Notes: generated by a model from the letters alone, not told the origin. A stretch of 64,000 nt of DNA from Bradyrhizobium rifense (GCF_008123425.1 NZ_VSSS01000014.1:1-64000), one strand, 5' to 3'; counted from the first letter of the stretch, positions 24,855 through 34,381 are shown. A program made the numbers and translations.

Positions 24855-25754
24855 ATGCCAAACGCCGTCACGAAATCAACCCCCGCGATCCCTCGTCTCT
24901 TCGTCCTCGAACTGAATGCAGGCTGCATTCACGCCATGAAAACAGATGGCTCGGAACGCACGACCATCGTGACCGGCTGCCACCTTCCGGACGGCATCGT
25001 CGTGGATGTCGAGGCTGGCCATATCTACTGGACCAACATGGGGATCCCGAGCCTGGATGACGGGTCCATCGAGCGCGCCGACATCGACGGCAAGAACCGC
25101 AAGACAATCGTCCCGCAGGGACACACCCACACGCCGAAGCAGATCATTCTCGATAAGAAGAGTGGCAAGCTCTATTGGTGCGACCGCGAGGGCATGCGCC
25201 TCATGCGCTGCAACCTCGACGGCTCGCGGTTGGAGACGCTCATCGAGGCGGGGCGCGGCGAGGCCGATAGCAAGGATCAGACCCGGTGGTGCGTCGGCCT
25301 GGCGATCGATCCGAAATTCGGACGGATCTACTGGACGCAAAAGGGCCCCGACAATGCCGGGCTCGGCCGCATCTTCCGCGCCAATGTCGAAATACCCGCC
25401 GGCCAGACCGCAGCCACGAGATCCGACATCGAGATCTTCTACGACGGCCTGCCGGAGCCGATCGATCTGGAGATCGATCACAAGAACCGAGTTCTCTACT
25501 GGACCGACCGCGGTGATCCACCGCGCGGCAACACGGTGAACCGGGCGTCGATCGACCACAAGCCTGCCGAGTCCGAGATCGTGGTGACCCATCTCATGGA
25601 GGGGATCGGCATCGCGCTCGACGTCCCGAACGATCGCATGTTCGTGACCGATTTCGCCGGCTCGATCTACTCCGCACGGCTCGACGGATCCGGCGAGCGC
25701 AACTTCCTCTTCGCCCAGGGCAACCTCACCGGCATCGCCTACGCCGAAGTCTGA
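24855..25754 (+). CDS. YWTD/LDL-receptor-type beta-propeller protein
   Basis: A 299-residue protein built of repeated propeller blades: HIYWTNMG, KLYWCDREG, RIYWTQKG and VLYWTDRG mark successive YWTD-type strands, each followed about 20 residues later by a G-x-D-G or N-x-D-G turn (KTDGSER, DIDGKNR, NLDGSRL, RLDGSGE). No signal peptide is evident at the chosen ATG (24855), so it may be cytosolic. Similar proteins are annotated as SMP-30/gluconolactonase-like; a lactonase role is possible but the metal ligands are not obvious. It lies 21 bp before the 3-hydroxyacyl-CoA dehydrogenase gene and opens the second CoA-ester cluster. Confidence 0.8.
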   Translation: MPNAVTKSTPAIPRLFVLELNAGCIHAMKTDGSERTTIVTGCHLPDGIVVDVEAGHIYWTNMGIPSLDDGSIERADIDGKNRKTIVPQGHTHTPKQIILDKKSGKLYWCDREGMRLMRCNLDGSRLETLIEAGRGEADSKDQTRWCVGLAIDPKFGRIYWTQKGPDNAGLGRIFRANVEIPAGQTAATRSDIEIFYDGLPEPIDLEIDHKNRVLYWTDRGDPPRGNTVNRASIDHKPAESEIVVTHLMEGIGIALDVPNDRMFVTDFAGSIYSARLDGSGERNFLFAQGNLTGIAYAEV

Positions 25755-25775
25755 CAACGCATTGGAGAGAATGAC

Positions 25776-26726
25776 ATGACCGACACCAAGCCCATTCGCC
25801 GCATCGCCATCATCGGCACCGGCGTGATCGGTGCGAGCTGGAGCTCGCTGTTTCTCGCCAAGGGACTTCAGGTCGTCGCGACCGATATCGCGCCGAACGC
25901 AGAGGTAGCTCTGAGGAAATTCGTCGAGACGGCCTGGCCGGCGCTCAAGCGATTGGGCCTGTCGCCCGGAGCGTCGCAGTCGAATCTCACCTTCACGCCC
26001 GATATCGCGCAGGCACTCGCCGGCGCCGACCTCGTCCAGGAGAACGGGCCGGAGCGGATCGAGTTCAAGCAGAAGCTCTATGGCCAGCTCGACGAGCTGT
26101 TGCCGCCCGACGTGATCATCGCATCGAGCTCGTCGGGGCTCACCATGAGCGAAATCCAGAAGGGCGCCGCGTCCCATCCCGAGCGCTGCGTCATCGCCCA
26201 TCCATTCAATCCGCCCCACTTGATTCCGCTGACGGAGATCGTCGGCGGGGCAAAGACCTCGGAAGCCACGATCCGGCGCGCCGCAGAATTCTACACGTCG
26301 ATCGGGCAACGGACGGTGCGCCTCAACAAGGAAATGCCGGGCCATGTCGCCAACCGCCTGCAGGCCGCGCTGAGCCGCGAGGTCTATTACCTCGTCGCCG
26401 AGGGTGTGGTGAGCGCCGCCGACGTCGACACCGCCCTGAGTTGGGGTCCGGGCCTGCGCTGGGGCGTCATGGGCAGCCTGATGCTCAATCATCTCGGCGG
26501 CGGTCCGGGCGGCATCGAGCACTTCTTCCAGCAGTTCACTGGCCCGATGACGGCCTGGTGGAAGACGCTCGGCTCGCCGGTGCTGACGCCGGATGTGCAA
26601 AAGAAGCTCATCGACAGCGTCCATGCCGAGGCCGGGTCGCGCACCATCGAGCAGCTGGAGGCGGAGCGCGATGAAATTCTGCTCGGCCTGATCGAGTTGC
26701 GCAAGAAAGCGGCCAAGCCGGGCTGA
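25776..26726 (+). CDS. 3-hydroxyacyl-CoA / L-carnitine dehydrogenase family
   Basis: A 316-residue NAD-dependent dehydrogenase. The N-terminal Rossmann fold begins RIAIIGTGVIGASWSSLFLA, a GxGxxG motif placed as in single-domain 3-hydroxyacyl-CoA dehydrogenases. The family segments ADLVQENGPERIEFKQ, IIASSSSGLTMSEIQ and the catalytic His in HPFNPPHLIPLTEIV are clear, and NRLQAALSREVYYLVAEGVVS starts the C-terminal dimer domain. The SSSSGLTMS and GPGLRWGVMGS pieces are closer to L-carnitine dehydrogenase/L-gulonate dehydrogenase than to fatty-acid FadB domains. It would oxidise a 3-hydroxy acid or its CoA ester to the 3-keto form. Confidence 0.87.
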   Translation: MTDTKPIRRIAIIGTGVIGASWSSLFLAKGLQVVATDIAPNAEVALRKFVETAWPALKRLGLSPGASQSNLTFTPDIAQALAGADLVQENGPERIEFKQKLYGQLDELLPPDVIIASSSSGLTMSEIQKGAASHPERCVIAHPFNPPHLIPLTEIVGGAKTSEATIRRAAEFYTSIGQRTVRLNKEMPGHVANRLQAALSREVYYLVAEGVVSAADVDTALSWGPGLRWGVMGSLMLNHLGGGPGGIEHFFQQFTGPMTAWWKTLGSPVLTPDVQKKLIDSVHAEAGSRTIEQLEAERDEILLGLIELRKKAAKPG

Positions 26727-26815
26727 CGAAACCGCCTGCGCCGACGAGATCAATCACAGCTTCAACCCGTCCTTCACTTTTCCGGCTTCCGAGCCGCAGC
26801 GAGGAGAGATCGCAA

Positions 26816-28036
26816 ATGCCCACCGCAACCACAGCAGGCAAGACCGCCGCGCCGAAGCCGGCGCCCGCACCCGATGGCGACTTCTATCAACTGGTCGACC
26901 TTCTCACCCCGGACGAAAAGGCGCTCGTCAAGAAGGTGCGGACCTACATGGAGACCAAGGTTCAGCCGGTCATCAACAAGTACTGGTCCGACGATGCGTT
27001 TCCGTTCGAGCTGCTGCCGTCGTTCAAGGAGCTCGGCCTCGGCGGGCTCGGCTTCGAGGGATATGGCTGCGCCGGCGGGAGCCAGAAGCTGTTCGGTTTC
27101 GTCGCGATGGAGCTGGCGCGCACCGATGCTTCGTTCTGCACGTTCTTCGGCGTGCATAGCGGCCTCGCCATGGGCTCGATCTATCTCGATGGCTCCGAGG
27201 AGCAGAAGCAGAAATGGCTGCCGGCGATGGCGCGTTGGGAAAAGATCGGCTGCTTCGGCCTCACCGAGCCGCTGGTCGGCTCCGGAACGAGCGGTGGACT
27301 TACCACGACGGCCAAGCGTGAGGGCGACACCTGGGTTCTCAACGGACAGAAGCGGTGGATCGGCAACGCGCCGTGGTGCGACATCTCCATCATCTGGGCG
27401 CGCGATCTCGCCGACAATCAGGTTAAAGGCTTCATCGTCGAGAACAAGTCGACGCCTGGTTTCAGCGTCGAGAAGATCGAGCACAAGATCGCGCTCAAGG
27501 TGGTCCAGAACGGCCAGATCACGCTGAAGGACGTGCGGGTGCCTGAAGCAAACCGCCTCCAGGGCGGCAATTCGTTCCGCGACACCGCGCGCGTGCTGCG
27601 GATGACGCGGTACATGGTGGGCTGGGCGTCAACCGGCATCCAGATGGGCGCATACGAGGCCACCCTCAAATACGCCCAGGAGCGACTGCAATTCGGCAAG
27701 CCGATCGCCTCGTTCCAGCTGATCCAGGATCTGCTCGCCAAGATGCTTGGCAATCTGACCGCGTGCCAGTGCCTGATGCTCCGCCTGGCGCAACTCGATG
27801 ACGAAGGCAAGCTTGGCGACCATCACGCGGCACTGGCGAAGGCGTTCTGCACCTCGAAATCGCGCGAGACGGTCTCCTGGGGCCGCGAGGTACTGGGCGG
27901 CAACGGCATCGTCGCCGACTACAACGTCGCGCGCTTCTTCGCCGACGCCGAGGCGCTCTATTCCTACGAAGGCACGTATCAGATGCAGAATCTGATCGTC
28001 GGCAAGGCCATCACCGGTCACGGCGCTTTCCTCTGA
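26816..28036 (+). CDS. Acyl-CoA dehydrogenase, glutaryl-CoA dehydrogenase / ACX4-like
   Basis: A 406-residue flavoenzyme with a Pro/Ala/Lys-rich N-terminal extension (about 20 residues). Flavin and substrate motifs are intact: CFGLTEPLVGSGTSGGLTTT, NGQKRWIGNAPWCDISIIWA, RLQFGKPIASFQLIQDLLAKM, LGGNGIVADYNVARFF and the catalytic Glu in YSYEGTYQMQNLIVGKAITG. The last motif and the VGWASTGIQMGAYEA segment are closest to the glutaryl-CoA dehydrogenase and plant short-chain acyl-CoA oxidase (ACX4) subgroup. It is followed 54 bp later by an enoyl-CoA hydratase gene. Substrate range is uncertain; a short or branched acyl-CoA is likely. Confidence 0.9.
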   Translation: MPTATTAGKTAAPKPAPAPDGDFYQLVDLLTPDEKALVKKVRTYMETKVQPVINKYWSDDAFPFELLPSFKELGLGGLGFEGYGCAGGSQKLFGFVAMELARTDASFCTFFGVHSGLAMGSIYLDGSEEQKQKWLPAMARWEKIGCFGLTEPLVGSGTSGGLTTTAKREGDTWVLNGQKRWIGNAPWCDISIIWARDLADNQVKGFIVENKSTPGFSVEKIEHKIALKVVQNGQITLKDVRVPEANRLQGGNSFRDTARVLRMTRYMVGWASTGIQMGAYEATLKYAQERLQFGKPIASFQLIQDLLAKMLGNLTACQCLMLRLAQLDDEGKLGDHHAALAKAFCTSKSRETVSWGREVLGGNGIVADYNVARFFADAEALYSYEGTYQMQNLIVGKAITGHGAFL

Positions 28037-28090
28037 CCTCTCAGCGGCGCCGGCGCACCCGCGCCGGCCGCCCTACCAGGAGACATCACT

Positions 28091-28942
28091 ATGGTTTCGG
28101 GAACTGCACCGTTCACCCCTTCGCCTGCAACAGCACCAGCCTCAGCCCCCAGAGCGGCGCTGGCGCTTGCGAACGTCCTGTACGAGAAAAAGGGTGCGAT
28201 CGCCTACGTCACGGTCAATCGGCCGAAAGTGCTCAACGCGCTCAACACGCCGACCTGGACCGATCTGCATACTGCGTTCGAGGACGCCAAGGCAGACGCG
28301 TCAGTGCGCGGAGTGATCCTCACCGGCGCCGGCGACAAGGCGTTCATCGCCGGCGCCGACATCAGTGAGCTCGCGCATGTCGACGCCTACGATGCCGAGG
28401 AGTCCAGCCGGTTCGGGCAGGGTGTGCTGGACCTCATCGAAAATCTCGGCAAGCCGGTGATCGGGGCGATCAACGGCTTCGCACTCGGTGGCGGCTGCGA
28501 GACCGCGATGGCTTGCACCATCAGGATCGCGGCGGAGCACGCCAAATTCGGTCAACCCGAGGTCAAGCTGGGCCTGCTGCCAGGCGGTGGTGGCACGCAG
28601 CGCCTGCCGCGCCTGGTGGGAAAAGGGCGTGCGCTCCAGCTGATCCTCACGGGTGAGACGATTTCCGCGCAGGAGGCTTATCGCATCGGGCTCGTCAACG
28701 AAGTCGTTGCCGCGGGCAGCCTGATTGATCGTGCCGAAGCGATTCTGAAGCAGATCATGGCTAACGCGCCGATCGCGGTGAAGTTCTCGCTGGATGCCGC
28801 CAACAAAGGCATGGACACGAGCCAAGCCGAAGGCTTCGCGCTGGAAGCCTCCTTCTTCGGCATTTGCGCCGCCACCGAAGACAAGAAGGAAGGCACCGCT
28901 GCCTTCCTCGAGAAACGGGCGCCGCAGTTTCGCGGACGCTGA
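28091..28942 (+). CDS. Enoyl-CoA hydratase (crotonase family)
   Basis: A 283-residue crotonase with an extra 30-residue Pro/Ala-rich N-terminus. The CoA-binding and oxyanion parts are typical: [24 protein letters not shown], and [18 protein letters not shown]. Both catalytic Glu of hydratases are present, the first in LGGGCETAM and the second in [21 protein letters not shown]. It should add water to a trans-2-enoyl-CoA. It sits between the acyl-CoA dehydrogenase and the CoA transferase genes, matching a desaturation-hydration-oxidation sequence with the 3-hydroxyacyl dehydrogenase upstream. A short-chain or crotonobetaine-like substrate is possible. Confidence 0.92.
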   Translation: MVSGTAPFTPSPATAPASAPRAALALANVLYEKKGAIAYVTVNRPKVLNALNTPTWTDLHTAFEDAKADASVRGVILTGAGDKAFIAGADISELAHVDAYDAEESSRFGQGVLDLIENLGKPVIGAINGFALGGGCETAMACTIRIAAEHAKFGQPEVKLGLLPGGGGTQRLPRLVGKGRALQLILTGETISAQEAYRIGLVNEVVAAGSLIDRAEAILKQIMANAPIAVKFSLDAANKGMDTSQAEGFALEASFFGICAATEDKKEGTAAFLEKRAPQFRGR

Positions 28943-28981
28943 AGCAAGGCCGCCCTCTACGAGTTCTGGAAAGGACCACCC

Positions 28982-30208
28982 ATGGCAAACGATAACATTT
29001 TCTCCGGACTGAAGGTGGTGGATCTCGCGAGTTTCATCGCGGGTCCCAGCGCGGCCGTGATCTTGTCCGATTTCGGGGCCGACGTGATCAAGGTGGAGCC
29101 GCCGAGCGGCGAGCTGTGGCGACACGCGAACCATCTCCCGCCGCAACCGGTCGCCGACGATGCCTATCCCTGGCATCTGGCCAATCGAAACAAGCGCGGT
29201 ATGGCGCTGGATCTGAAATCTCCGGGCGCCCATCAGGTCCTCGAGAAGCTGGTCAAATGGGCTGACGTTCTCATCGTCAACACGCCGCATCCCGCGCGCA
29301 AGAAACTGAAGCTCGAATATGAAGATGTGGCGGGATGGAATCCGCGGCTGATCTACGCCGACATCACGGGCTTCGGCGACAAAGGGCCGGATGCGAATCT
29401 CCCCGGCTTCGACATCACGTCGTACTGGGCCCGTAGCGGGTTGCTGTCGATGACGCGCGATGCCGGTGCGCCGCCGACCTGGCCCGTGGCCGGCAGCGGC
29501 GACAATGCCACCGCGGTCGGGCTCTATTCGGCGATCGTCACCGCCCTATATCGTCGCGAGCGCACGGGGGCGGGGGCGCATGTCACGACCTCGCTACTCG
29601 CCGAGGGGGTGTGGTCCGCCAGCGTCTCGATCCAGGCCGCACTCTGCGACGCGAAATTCTTCGGGCTGCATGATCGTATGCACCCGGCAAATGCCGCCAT
29701 GAACGTCTATCGCGCCAAGGATGATACCTGGTTCGTCCTCATCATCACGCCCGACAAAATGGAGGCCGTGGCGAAGGCGATCGGCCGGCCCGATCTCCTG
29801 ACCGATCCGCGGTTCTCCGACCCGGCCAAGCTGATGGCGAACATGGCGGAGCTTACGGCGATTCTCGACCAGACCTTCTGTTCCGAGCCGATGTCACATT
29901 GGTACGAGGTGTTCAACGGCGTCCACGTGACGTTCGGAGCGGTACGCGGTCCGCAGGAGGTGATCAACGATCCACAGCTCCGGGCGAACGACATCATCGT
30001 TCCGCTCGAGGGTGCCGGGGGCAAGCTGACGTCCACGATATCGAGCCCGCTTCAGGTGCACGGCGTCGCCAAGGTGTCCGCGAAACGCGCCCCGAAGATT
30101 GGAGAACACAACGACGAAGTGCTTCGGCAGCTGGGATTCAGCGCGGCGGAAATCGATGGTCTGCATGCGAGCGGCACCGTTCCGAAGGCGAAGGAACACG
30201 CGGCCTAG
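28982..30208 (+). CDS. CaiB/BaiF family (class III) CoA-transferase
   Basis: A 408-residue CoA transferase that exchanges CoA between carboxylic acids through an aspartyl-CoA thioester. Family landmarks: LKVVDLASFIAGPSAAVILSDFGADVIKVEPP (in blocks) at the N-terminus, NRNKRGMALDLKSP, and the catalytic Asp in GFGDKGPDANLPGFDITSYWARSG. The C-terminal VRGPQEVINDPQLRAND and APKIGEHNDEVLRQLGFS are standard. It starts 40 bp after the hydratase gene. It provides CoA activation without ATP, so this cluster needs no ligase of its own. Confidence 0.93.
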   Translation: MANDNIFSGLKVVDLASFIAGPSAAVILSDFGADVIKVEPPSGELWRHANHLPPQPVADDAYPWHLANRNKRGMALDLKSPGAHQVLEKLVKWADVLIVNTPHPARKKLKLEYEDVAGWNPRLIYADITGFGDKGPDANLPGFDITSYWARSGLLSMTRDAGAPPTWPVAGSGDNATAVGLYSAIVTALYRRERTGAGAHVTTSLLAEGVWSASVSIQAALCDAKFFGLHDRMHPANAAMNVYRAKDDTWFVLIITPDKMEAVAKAIGRPDLLTDPRFSDPAKLMANMAELTAILDQTFCSEPMSHWYEVFNGVHVTFGAVRGPQEVINDPQLRANDIIVPLEGAGGKLTSTISSPLQVHGVAKVSAKRAPKIGEHNDEVLRQLGFSAAEIDGLHASGTVPKAKEHAA

Positions 30209-30290
30209 TGCGGCGGCGGGGGCGCGGCGGCAGGCCGCCGCGCCCCCCGCGCTCGCAGTGAAAATCACCAAAGGGACCAGGAGTTCGCCA

Positions 30291-31076
30291 ATGGATGAGA
30301 TCGTCACCGAACAGGCCGCAGGCATCCTGCGCATCCAGTTGAACCGCCCGACAAAGCGGAACGCGATGACGTCGGCCATGTACGTGGCTCTCGCGGACAT
30401 CTTCAACGCGGCGGCGAAAGACGAGAGCACGCGTGTCGTCCTCTGGCATGGCGCGGGAGATTCGTTCTGTGCCGGCAACGATATCGAGGACTTTCTGAAG
30501 AATCCGCCAGGGGCGGGAGAATCGCCGCAGTCCCGGCTGATGGACGCGCTGCTCGGCTTCGACAAGCCGCTGGTCGCGGCAGTCCACGGCGCCGCCATCG
30601 GCGGCGGCACGACCATGCTGACGCATTGCGATTTCATCTACGCGGGCGAGAGCGCAAAATTCCAGATGCCCTTCATCAATCTGGCGCTTGTTCCGGAGTT
30701 CGGATCGAGTTGCTCCGTGCCGGCGCGGATCGGTCACGTCCGTGCGGCCGAACTGATTTTGATGGGATCTCCCTTTGATGCCAAGCGCGCTGCGGAGCTG
30801 GGTCTGGTCACCGAAGTTGTTCCCGATAGCGATCTCCGGGCGAAGGCAACCGACACGGCCCGGAAGTTGGCCGCGAAGCCGGCCGCAGCGATGCAGGCTA
30901 GCAAGAGGCTCATGAAGCAGCCATTTCGCGAGCAGATCAGGGCCGCGATGAAGGCCGAGAACGAAGAGTTCAGCGCGCAGGTTCGCTCCGAGGACGCAAG
31001 AGAGGCGTTCACGGCCTTCGTGGAAAAGCGCAAGCCCGACTTCAGCCGAAAGATCAAGTCCCAGACGACTGCATGA
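30291..31076 (+). CDS. Enoyl-CoA hydratase/isomerase family protein
   Basis: A 261-residue crotonase-fold protein. The start at 30291 has CCAGGAG about 8 bp upstream; a longer open frame from 30099 overlaps the CoA transferase and is not used. Core segments: LNRPTKRNAMTSAMYVALAD, DSFCAGNDIEDFLKNPP, HGAAIGGGTTMLTHCDFIYA and FQMPFINLALVPEFGSSCSVP. Where hydratases have a first Glu (GGxCE), this protein has Thr, and only the Glu in LVPE is kept, the pattern of enoyl-CoA isomerases. It is therefore more likely to move a double bond than to hydrate. It is the last gene of the cluster. Confidence 0.88.
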   Translation: MDEIVTEQAAGILRIQLNRPTKRNAMTSAMYVALADIFNAAAKDESTRVVLWHGAGDSFCAGNDIEDFLKNPPGAGESPQSRLMDALLGFDKPLVAAVHGAAIGGGTTMLTHCDFIYAGESAKFQMPFINLALVPEFGSSCSVPARIGHVRAAELILMGSPFDAKRAAELGLVTEVVPDSDLRAKATDTARKLAAKPAAAMQASKRLMKQPFREQIRAAMKAENEEFSAQVRSEDAREAFTAFVEKRKPDFSRKIKSQTTA

Positions 31077-31130
31077 CCGGCGAAAAGCCGATGGACGCGC
31101 GCGCGGGCGTTCGCCATCGCGCGGTGACGC

Positions 31131-31580
31131 TCAAAAATGGATCGGCCGCATTTGCTCGAATTCGTCGCGGCAGGCTTGACTGAAGTCACGCAACAGATCG
31201 ATCGTGCCGTCGATGGCCATTTCGCGTAGCTCGACGAAGCTCTTGTCCGGCTCCAGATAGGTGTCCAGGATTTTGCGGGTGACATCCTCGGCATGATGGA
31301 CCACCGGCTTCGAAGATATCGCCCGCATCGCGCTCATTTTTGCGTAAAGGCTGACCAGGCTGGGAATGTCGGCCTTATCGTGCTGGAGCGCATCGATGTA
31401 ACATTTGGCGGCGTCTTCGATGAAGTCCCTGTACAGGGTCTGCCGGCGAGTCTCCTCGTGAAGAACCCACTGGGCGCGGACCTGGCTTCGCTGGCTCCGC
31501 CAATTCGCTATTCCGCTTGTCAGACCGCCCACGGCCGCTCCCGTGAGAGCAGCGAGCGCGGAGATGATGGAGGCGTCCAC
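31131..31580 (-). CDS. Hypothetical protein with N-terminal membrane segment
   Basis: A 149-residue protein from the GTG at 31580, which has GGAGA 8 bp upstream; another GTG at 31619 would add 13 residues without a clear site. The N-terminus (SIISALAALTGAAVGGLTSGIANW) is a single Gly/Ala-rich membrane helix, followed by a long helical cytoplasmic domain (RRQTLYRDFIEDAAKCYIDAL, VSLYAKMSAMRAISSKPVV). This architecture is a common uncharacterised family of membrane-anchored helical proteins in proteobacteria. It is convergent with the enoyl-CoA isomerase gene and 61 bp from the NADH dehydrogenase gene. No function can be assigned. Confidence 0.7.
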   Translation of the reverse strand: MDASIISALAALTGAAVGGLTSGIANWRSQRSQVRAQWVLHEETRRQTLYRDFIEDAAKCYIDALQHDKADIPSLVSLYAKMSAMRAISSKPVVHHAEDVTRKILDTYLEPDKSFVELREMAIDGTIDLLRDFSQACRDEFEQMRPIHF

Positions 31581-31641
31581 AGGTGTTATCTCCAACCGGC
31601 CGGAGAAGCCGGCAGTCACGGGTATCGGGCCTGTCTTTCGA

Positions 31642-32973
31642 CTATGACGCGGGGGACCGCGGCCCTTCGGAAATCAGCCGCGAGCTCCGTTGGCCCGACA
31701 GATACGACCAGAACCACTGCGTCTGGACTCGAAACCTGTTCTGAAGCTGCGGCAGCGCAAGCACGTGCAGCGCGGCCCATATCAGCCAGGTCACAAAGCC
31801 GCTGCTGTGCAAATGGCGGGTCTCGAGGATGGCGAAGTTCTTGCCAACCACCGCCATATTGCCCTTGTTGCGATACCGAAACGGACGACCATCCTTGTGT
31901 CCCCTGACACGGTTGGCGATGACATGCCCGACGAATCGTCCCTGCTGAATGGCCGCCTGGGCCACGCCGGGGACGGGATGGCCATCCTGGGTCATCGTGG
32001 CAGCATCTCCAGCTACAAAGACGTTGGGCGCCTCGGGAACGTCCATGAAGGCGCCGACGACTGCGCGCCCGGCGCGGTCCGTCTGAGTCCCGAGCATTTT
32101 CACGACCGGCGAAGCGCTGACGCCGGCTGTCCACAGCACGGTGGCGCTGGGAATGCGGACGCCGGCCGCGATTACGCCCTGATCGTCGACCTTCTCGACC
32201 TTCACGCCCGTCGAAACTTCGACGCCGAGTTTCGCGAGTCGCTTGGCGGCCTTTCGCGACAGCGGTTCCGCGAAGGTTGGTAGAATGCGTGTGCCGCCAT
32301 CCAGCAGGACAATTCGGCTCTTGGCCGGGTCGATCCTGCGGAAATTATTGCGCAGGGTCACCGAGACCAGCTGAGCGATCGAAGCGGCAAGCTCGACGCC
32401 GGTCGGGCCGGCGCCCACCAAGAGGAAAGTCATTTGTCGAGCGCGTTCCTGCTCGTCATCGGTTGCTTCCGCCAATTCAAACGCACTCAGGATCCTGGTC
32501 CGGATCGTTTCGGCGTCGTTCAGGCTCTTGAGGCCCGGTGCGAACTGGGCGAACTCGTCATGACCGAAATAGCTCGGACGCATTCCAGTCGCGATCACCA
32601 GGAAGTCGTACGCGAGCTTTCGACTGCCGATCTCCGGGCAGACGGCCTCGACGGTACGTGCTCCCGGGTTGATACCCTTGACCTCGGCCAGCAACACGCT
32701 GAGATTTTTCTGTTTCGCCTCGAGCTGCCGGATCGGCGCCGCGATCTCGGATGGTGACAGAACAGCGGTGGCGACCTGGTACAGCAGCGGCTGAAAGATG
32801 TGGTGATTGCGCCGGTCGATCAGCGTGATGTCGACATCGGACCGCTTCAGGGCCCGTGCCGCCGCGACACCGGCAAAGCCGCCGCCAACGATCAGGACGT
32901 GCTTTTTGCCCGGGGCCGGCTTTGCCAACGGCTGCTCATCTTGCGGGAACGATTTGGTGAGAATTGTCGTCAT
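31642..32973 (-). CDS. ndh: Type II NADH:quinone dehydrogenase (NDH-2 family)
   Basis: A 443-residue non-proton-pumping flavoenzyme. Two nucleotide-binding motifs are clear: HVLIVGGGFAGVAAARAL (FAD, about residue 25) and FLLVGAGPTGVELAASIAQL (NADH, about residue 170), with the second FAD contact VFVAGDAATM near residue 315. NHHIFQPLLYQVATAVLSP and the quinone-site region GVAQAAIQQGRFVGHVIANR are typical. The C-terminal amphipathic part (VTWLIWAALHVLALPQLQNR) should attach it to the membrane. It would pass electrons from NADH to the quinone pool that the nearby bo-type oxidase re-oxidises. Confidence 0.92.
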   Translation of the reverse strand: MTTILTKSFPQDEQPLAKPAPGKKHVLIVGGGFAGVAAARALKRSDVDITLIDRRNHHIFQPLLYQVATAVLSPSEIAAPIRQLEAKQKNLSVLLAEVKGINPGARTVEAVCPEIGSRKLAYDFLVIATGMRPSYFGHDEFAQFAPGLKSLNDAETIRTRILSAFELAEATDDEQERARQMTFLLVGAGPTGVELAASIAQLVSVTLRNNFRRIDPAKSRIVLLDGGTRILPTFAEPLSRKAAKRLAKLGVEVSTGVKVEKVDDQGVIAAGVRIPSATVLWTAGVSASPVVKMLGTQTDRAGRAVVGAFMDVPEAPNVFVAGDAATMTQDGHPVPGVAQAAIQQGRFVGHVIANRVRGHKDGRPFRYRNKGNMAVVGKNFAILETRHLHSSGFVTWLIWAALHVLALPQLQNRFRVQTQWFWSYLSGQRSSRLISEGPRSPAS

Positions 32974-33079
32974 GGGTACACCGACTCTCCAGGGCCAGCC
33001 GCCCCCGTCAGGATCAACTACAGCGGAGCCCCGGATTAATCTTGGATGGCGCTGCGGTGCATTGAACGACCGTGCCTGA

Positions 33080-34381
33080 TCATCCGGCGAAGGGCCTGAG
33101 GCGCTCGTACAGCAAGCGCGGGAGAATCAGCCCGAAGGCCATGGCCATGATAATCGAAAGTGCCGTGGTACCGCTCACGGCGATACTGGTCAGCAGAGCG
33201 ACCGGTGCACCCGGGCCGATTGAGAGCAATTCGACAAGGCCCGTCGCGGCGTTGAACAGGAAGAAGCCCGGCATCAATGAGACAACGGCGGAGAAGGCGA
33301 CGGCCGCGAAGGGCAGATGCAGCCGATCGACGACGGGCGCGGTGAGGGCACTGGCCAGCAGGCAGGCAACGAGTGCCCCGATGGGAGCACCAACACCGGC
33401 GGAGATCGCCGTCCAGCGTGCGGCATGCGCAAGCATGCCGACTGCTATCGGGAAAGGCAGCAGACGCCACGGCATCGAGAAGAACGTGCCGAAGGAAGCG
33501 ACTGCTGATCCTGCTGCAATCACGTCGACGATCAGGGGCACGGGCGGAGCTGGTCTGGCCATCGCGAGCGTCCCGCCGGCGGCCGTGAACCCGAATAGAC
33601 CGCCGGCGCAGATCAGCAACACTATAACGCCGGCGTAGGCCAGGCGTGTGATGCCAAGCGCGATACGCGTACGAGCGAGGTCGATGGCACCGTTGAGGAT
33701 ATGCGGACCGGGGACCAGCACCATGCAGGGACAGAAGGCGATCAGCGTTGTTGCATCTGATAGGCGGAAACGGCCGGCGGCAGCCGCCACGGCACCGGCG
33801 ACTAGCGCGGCGCAAAGCGGCTGAACCAGCGGGTTATTGCTGAAGCCAGACAGCCAGCGCCTGACGAGCGCTCCGATGGCGGCGCTCGCCGCGATCAGCA
33901 GAAGGTTTACCGCATCGAGTGTGCCGAAGATGACGCCCAGCGAAGCCGCGCCAACGGCCGCGAACAGGGCAAAGCGCGGCGTGGAAGCCGGCGGCAGACT
34001 GCCAGCCGATTCCAGCGCGGATTTCGAGGCCGCGCTCGGCAGGGTGCCGTCACAGATCTGATCTATCACCGTCGTAACGGCGAGTACCCTGCCCATGTCG
34101 ACGCCGAGCGGCCTGGCGGGCGCCGTTTGTGAGACGAGCGAGCCGTCGAGTTTGATGATGAGCTCGTCCCATTGCGGAAGAACCTTCACCGCCACGCCGA
34201 GCACGCGCCCAAGGCGCGTGGCAGCGACAACCGTCCGTTCCGTGGTCTGACCGTGAGCAAACAGAAGGGCCGCCGCCAGCGCGGTCGTGTTCAGCGCCAT
34301 CTCGCTCGACGGTGGCTCGGCGCGCGAGCTCTCCTGCTTTCGCTCGCTCAATTGCGTTGCGCGGTCCAGTAACCCGAGCAT
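33080..34381 (-). CDS. Threonine/serine exporter ThrE family protein
   Basis: A 433-residue inner-membrane protein combining a ThrE/DUF1212 N-terminal half and a DUF3815-type C-terminal half. The soluble N-terminus (NTTALAAALLFAHGQTTERTVVAATRL) precedes about ten hydrophobic segments, with family pieces LIAFCPCMVLVPGPHILNGAIDLA and VVSLMPGFFLFNAATGLVEL. I start at the ATG at 34381, which has GGGAAG upstream; a GTG at 34408 is possible. Its 5' end overlaps the 3' end of the small secreted protein gene by 34 bp, so the two are probably cotranscribed. A role in exporting Thr, Ser or small amino acids is inferred from the family. Confidence 0.88.
   Translation of the reverse strand: MLGLLDRATQLSERKQESSRAEPPSSEMALNTTALAAALLFAHGQTTERTVVAATRLGRVLGVAVKVLPQWDELIIKLDGSLVSQTAPARPLGVDMGRVLAVTTVIDQICDGTLPSAASKSALESAGSLPPASTPRFALFAAVGAASLGVIFGTLDAVNLLLIAASAAIGALVRRWLSGFSNNPLVQPLCAALVAGAVAAAAGRFRLSDATTLIAFCPCMVLVPGPHILNGAIDLARTRIALGITRLAYAGVIVLLICAGGLFGFTAAGGTLAMARPAPPVPLIVDVIAAGSAVASFGTFFSMPWRLLPFPIAVGMLAHAARWTAISAGVGAPIGALVACLLASALTAPVVDRLHLPFAAVAFSAVVSLMPGFFLFNAATGLVELLSIGPGAPVALLTSIAVSGTTALSIIMAMAFGLILPRLLYERLRPFAG

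Noticed and set aside
30099..30290. Longer start for the last enoyl-CoA isomerase-type gene
   Set aside because: It would overlap the CoA transferase gene by 110 bp, and the extra residues are unrelated to the crotonase fold. The ATG at 30291 has a good ribosome binding site.
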